Assembly (NCBI GenBank): GCA_948567375.1
Contig: OX419756.1
Location: 19,907,001 to 19,971,000 of the forward strand
Reading direction: 5' to 3'
DNA length: 64,000 nucleotides
Source: Lunularia cruciata
Lineage: Eukaryota; Streptophyta; Marchantiopsida; Lunulariales; Lunulariaceae
Below are positions 59,401-64,000 of the stretch, piece after piece (the first letter of the stretch is position 1; each line of letters opens with the position of its first letter). Under the pieces are notes generated by a model. That model had not been told where the DNA came from. It ran no database searches and saw only the letters and a list, made by a program, of their open reading frames with translations. The translations under genes were made by a program, and so were the position numbers.

Positions 59401-61480
59401 ACGATCGACCGACTACCATAGCGCAAGTTGGGAGGTAGGACCGGTCCAGGCCCGGCAATGGCGGCTGACCTTTTGGATGGCTGTGGCTAGGGTCCCCCTT
59501 TTCGAAGCCTATGATATTCAGCTTAGCTCAGCAGCCCTGCTTCGACCTCATATGCAAGAGAGAACCTTTACATTCTAGGACAACCGGGACCTGATCCGGG
59601 CCAGACGTTAAGCACATCATGATACCTGCCAAGCAACAAGCACTTTCAAGGCTTGAGTAGAGTCCAGTGCTGGTCAGTATGCAAAACTAGGCACCTCATG
59701 GTATGAAGGGGTTGGCACCAAATAAGGGAATAACCAAATGACAGTCAAATCTCGAATAGTTTCATTAACTGCGCACACGTCGGCTTATGCTGATACTTCC
59801 GTTTGCTGTTCCAAATTGATGGGAAGAGCCAAACGCCACTTAATGCAGAAGAATCTCCTGATTCAAGAGATGAGGGCTTCTCATTGCTCCGTATCCGGGA
59901 CCAAGTACTAAATGGAATCCCGACGGGCACGTTATTTGCAGTAATATGAGCTGAATACATGCCTCCCTTGTCTAGCCGGAAGGCATGCTCGTCACGCCTT
60001 TGTCGACTGAAACCAACAGCTACTGTAGCGCAGTCTCTTATATTTCGGAATATTTAACCGGGCATCTCAACGGGCCACGGGCAAATTCAGGTCGGGAATA
60101 TGTTCTGGAGTTTCAATTCTATAGACTGATCCTGACCGGAACCTATCCATCGGATCATTCGAGCAAGAGTGAAAGGGCCGATTAAGCCAAATCTCTCATC
60201 TATGTTTTGGAATATTTTTTTAAGCCCCAGGGAATACGTTAGTGCTAATACGGTATCCAAAGAAGCTTTGTCTCGGTTTCTTGTCTCAAGGGGTATCCTC
60301 TTGCCGTCTGAGGAACTCAGCTTCAATGAGGAAACTTGATGGCTCGCAGGTTTACCACCTCCATATCATCGCAATCTTCTACGTTTTTGCTTACGGAGAC
60401 GCTTAGCTTTCCTCCGCTTTTTTCCTACTATCTTACCAATCACTTTCTGAGCCAAAGCTCACCAATCTGGAATATATCAAACCAGCAGAACGTGCTTTTA
60501 AAAAGTCGGAGCTCGAAGGCATAGAAACACTTTATCTCCATCTTACCGTTTCCTCAAGGCGAATTGATTCCTCGGTCCACTGAGGAAAAGAAGGTCCACT
60601 GAGGAAAAGAACATGGGCAGTCAAAACACATACCGGAGTGCTGTCAACATTTAAATCGTGTCATTTCTCTATTGCTGTCCGCGCTTGCAGACTACACACG
60701 TGGTCATTCTGCATTCCTGTTCTCTCCAAGTGTGCCCGAGGAGCGAGCACCCATAGGTGCGTGCTCTTTGGGCAGATGGACAATTTCAGGCTGCCCCCCA
60801 ACTCGAGCTATGTCGAATATAGTGAGTCAATCCAAGCAACGAAGAACTATACCCGTTTCTTCTACAGTCTCAATCTGTCCACCAATTCAACGAGAAACCA
60901 TCGCTGTCTAGTTTACTGTGGAAATATTCACAGGTCGTTGTCGAAAAGCGTGTTGACACCTGCTTACGGCCACTATTGTTATATGACTCTATATGATTGC
61001 ATGAACATGTGAATATCGATTCTTGAATCCTTACACACTTGTCAAAGATTCAGTTTGATCTTGATCTTTGCCAACACGCTTTGACAGTTTTGTTCCTCTG
61101 AACCTACCCCAAGTCTATCGATACGGAAGCTTAGGGGAATCGCGCGTCTACGTAGTGCTTCAAGTCATGACTGAAGGGTCACTCACTGAGCATTGTTGAA
61201 TATCGGGGATCTTGAAACATCAAACCCACTGCGAAGCAGAATGACTTCTTCCTACTCCATGAATAAGGTTGGCTGATTCATGCCATGTCGGATGTGCAAG
61301 ATATGAGACAGGACCAGTCATTCGACTGACATCTCAACAGGGGTGTAGAAATTCGCTCATTTATCCTCAAGGAGAACGAGAAGGAAACGGTGTCTTTCAG
61401 GTCTTGCATTGCTTCTCACGGAGCATCTAGTTGCTGCACAATTATTCTGTTTTCAAATTGGCTCCTTGGATATCCATCTT
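56401..61480. other. Intergenic, no gene recognised
   Basis: Open frames are short and overlap on both strands, including a both-strand-open block at 58067-58404 with no recognisable protein. Traces of similarity to about 51.4-51.7 kb may continue the METTL16 duplication to about 56.7 kb. A 19-bp direct repeat (GGTCCACTGAGGAAAAGAA) stands at 60574-60592 and 60593-60611. No RNA gene was found. Confidence 0.4.
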
Positions 61481-61483
61481 CTT

Positions 61484-62744
61484 TCATTGTAATTGTTCTT
61501 CTTTGACCTCACAGCTTAAAATCCTCAATTCATTAATGAAAGCTGCTCTCGTTGTCTGTCCGATATCCAAACTCCTGAAGCAGTCCTGACAACTAATTCC
61601 CAGACCTTGAGTATCATCCCCACTTGGAGATTGAATGTCATGTTCGACCTGGAGAGAAGAGTAGTCATCTCTCTTCAGCCTCTCTTCGGTTTCCTGAGAC
61701 TGTCTCATCATGTGACCCGTTGTCAAGATTTCTTGACCTCCCCTCCCGTTTTGGGGCCTCTTGACATTCTTTTTAGGCCTGACAGACAGCTGAGCATGAA
61801 CTGAGGTACATCGAAAGATCATCACGATTCATTGTAGTAATGTTTTTATTTGGCGCTTTGAATAACAGCAAGACCATTGTTGTCACTTGTTTGTATGTAT
61901 TGCGCCCGTTCGCTTTACAAGGGAGCAAAGTATTCGCCTTTGAGTTCTATGTCTCGTCACCTGCGTTCCTGCGCACAATTTCTTCTAAAAATCAAAATCC
62001 TTGTTCTCCTCGTGGTCAAATTCGCCCAGTCCCTACAAATCTCGGAATCTGTTCTACTTGTCGTCCCTTGTTTTCTGCAAACCAACGTTTCTTCGGATAA
62101 TTACCGAGGGAAACCTACCAGAGCTCCTGCTCTGCAACATCAATCCAACTCCGCCATCTGAAACAACGAATTCACTCTCTGAAATTAAAACCAACTGGCA
62201 CATCTATTCCCTTCAGTTTCCTCCATAATCTCTTCTTTGGCACTCCTTCTCACAGAATCCAGTGACTGGTGCAAAGATCAGATCATCTAGTGGAGGTCCC
62301 ATCGCAGTCTGACTGATGCGCACTGATCAGGTCCAGCATTTTGCTTCACCCTTACTCTGCTTAGACCCGCTATAACATAACTATAATTGAGCTCCCTCCA
62401 TTTCACTGTTGACGGCCAGACGAATGCTTCAGCTCTTTTGTCTCGACAATCGCTGTCTTCAATGATGAATCCATTTCGATCTTTCTTCCCCTTTCCGTAC
62501 CCTTTCCGTACTTGAGCTCCTTATTCCAGAAGTCTTTCTCTACAGGACCGACCACGTTGAACGCGTTTACCGTACTCTCTTCTTGCCTCCTTCTGAGGTC
62601 CTTCACATCGCAAGCCGGGAAATCATCCAGCGTCTCTCCCTTTAACACGCAAAGAATGGAAAATGGCCCGTTGTAACCAAGACGGGCCATTTCCCCGTCT
62701 TGGTTACAACGGGTCCAATAGCCACCTCGGATGCGCAAGGACAC
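61484..62744 (-). CDS. Two possible minus-strand coding fragments, unidentified
   Basis: Open stretches 62744-62403 (…KDFWNKELKYGKGTERGR…) and 61825-61484 (…QSQETEERLKRDDYSSLQVE…) each have 113 codons. They have a hydrophilic, coding-like composition and end in stops. I could not link them by splicing or find a domain. They may be exons of a lineage-specific gene, a decayed gene or chance. The first overlaps the hairpin at 62667-62713. Confidence 0.2.
62667..62713. repeat. Perfect 20-bp inverted repeat with 7-nt loop
   Basis: CCCGTTGTAACCAAGACGGG (62667-62686) is followed after CCATTTC by its exact reverse complement (62694-62713). Any transcript would form a very stable stem-loop. It is not followed by a T run and has no flanking repeat that I can see. 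Confidence 0.8.
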
Positions 62745-64000
62745 CCATAATTCTTATCTACCTTACTAATATCTATAATCCCGATCTATGATGTATGACA
62801 GATTTGAGTTAGCTATATCATATCTCCTTTCAGTGGTTGCTAGTTTCCATAAGCGTTCATATTATGCCAGACTTGTTGCTGCACTTTGATATAGGCAGGA
62901 ACCTTCACACTGTTTCTATGTTTAAAGGATCCACTTTTCAGTTTTGAGTAGTCTGTATTACCATATTTGGACTTGATGAAGATTTCTAATCTCTTGAATA
63001 TGAGCCTCTGAGGATGGTATTCTGGAAGCACGAATTGCCTTTCGGCTTGTGTGATCGCTATAAGCATCAAGTTTACATGCAATGAACATCTTAATAACAA
63101 GCCTTATCAAATTTCCTGGGTACAGTCTGAATCCGCAATTGTCATTATGCACAAGAAGATATCGTCCATCATTTAAACATGAGATGGATAACAACATTGA
63201 ATAGATATTTTTAAATGCACAGAAAAGGTATATTAATCTGATTCCAACCATTCATCACCTGTCCAAAACATCACGAAGGTCCATGAAATAAACAGTTAAC
63301 TCTAGGTAACAAGTAGTAACTGACACAAAGCTCTGGCAGAAGGTAAGGGAAATAAACTGATTACCTTCCGGCTCAAATCGGGCTGCGCACTGAACAACTG
63401 ATTGTCAGATTTGAACTGCCCTCTAAAATTCCAATACTGCTTGACTCCCTTTATCTCCTACCATGTACGTATGCAACACTTTGCGCAGCAAAGTCAATCA
63501 GTGACTCGTCACTCGGTCACTTTAGAACACGGTATCATACTTACTCTCCGATCCAGACAAGACACCTGAACCATCTCTTCTCCGAGTAACCCTGGAAAGC
63601 AAATTTGGCACAAGCGGCTGAAAAGAAGAGCACAGATTCAAGCGGGCGATTATTCTCACGACTGCAGGACCGCACTAAGGGTAGCCAAGTACCGACTACC
63701 CGTGTCATGTTCTGACCTGTTGGAAGCTCAAAGACCGGGACTACGGATTCAGACAACCAAGACGAGAACAAAACAAAACCACGAGGACGTTCACCAACCA
63801 GGTGAACCGGAGTCTACCAGTTTATGTACTCCTCGAGTTTCCCCGGCTACCAATGAGCGCGAACGACTTCTGCGCGAGTAGACAAAGGACCTGTCGAAAA
63901 GCAAAAACTCGAGAAGCGCGGTTTCTTCACGATTTCCGAGGCAACCAGCAAAGCTTTTTTGACTTTGTAAACAAATGTTTCCCATATTGTCCTCGAACTT
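62745..64000. other. Right edge, no gene recognised
   Basis: A few short open frames occur on the minus strand (63251-62958, 63771-63541, 63985-63791) with no recognisable domain. An exon of a gene extending beyond the window cannot be excluded. Confidence 0.4.

Noticed and set aside
1-64000. CRISPR arrays, bacterial operons or riboswitches
   Set aside because: No regularly spaced direct repeats of the right kind occur; the intron-bearing genes and chromoviruses show this is plant nuclear DNA.

Overview
The window is nuclear DNA from a land plant. Evidence: spliced genes with GT-AG introns, a plant-type NRT1/PTR (NPF) transporter, a plant complex I ferredoxin-like protein, a METTL16/FIO1-type RNA methyltransferase, a JAC1/auxilin-like J-domain protein and chromodomain-bearing Ty3/gypsy retrotransposons. 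One gene encodes an EF-hand protein with short D-I-x-G repeats of a kind I associate with ciliated lineages. That points, by inference only, to a plant with swimming sperm such as a bryophyte. The species cannot be fixed from the sequence alone.

Layout. Positions 1-15.5 kb are AT-rich decayed retroelement DNA. First comes a minus-strand gag remnant (1-2.4 kb, perhaps with its LTR out to about 3.7 kb). Then comes a plus-strand tandem array of chromoviruses: copy A (3.8-7.7 kb), a shared LTR (7.73-8.22 kb), copy B (8.22-12.94 kb), and two LTRs separated by only 24 bp (12.94-13.89 kb). All their genes are broken by stops and frameshifts. A degenerate repeat tract follows to 15.5 kb. From 15.5 to 24 kb lie an intact NPF transporter gene (minus, four exons, 20.16-23.19 kb) and, downstream of it, a decayed copy of its 3' part (17.4-18.5 kb). 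The stretch 23.2-31.0 kb has no gene I can name.

From 31 to 54.5 kb is the gene-rich core: a formiminotransferase-like protein (plus), a complex I ferredoxin-like protein (minus), a conserved 229-residue protein of unknown function (minus, seven exons), a 12-exon EF-hand/D-I-x-G repeat protein (minus), METTL16 (plus, eight exons, head-to-head with the EF-hand gene) and an intronless auxilin-like J-domain gene (plus). Exon boundaries were assigned by reading splice sites and checking that every phase closes. This works throughout except for one exon of the EF-hand gene.

From 54.6 kb onward come a perfect 112-bp tandem duplication, then a degenerate second copy of the METTL16 3' end (exons 6-8 with introns) at 55.0-56.4 kb. 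After that nothing is recognisable to the right edge apart from small repeats and a hairpin. The genes are unrelated housekeeping or trafficking genes and do not form a pathway cluster. The recurring theme is partial segmental duplication: the NPF tail, the METTL16 tail, J-protein internal repeats and retroelement arrays.
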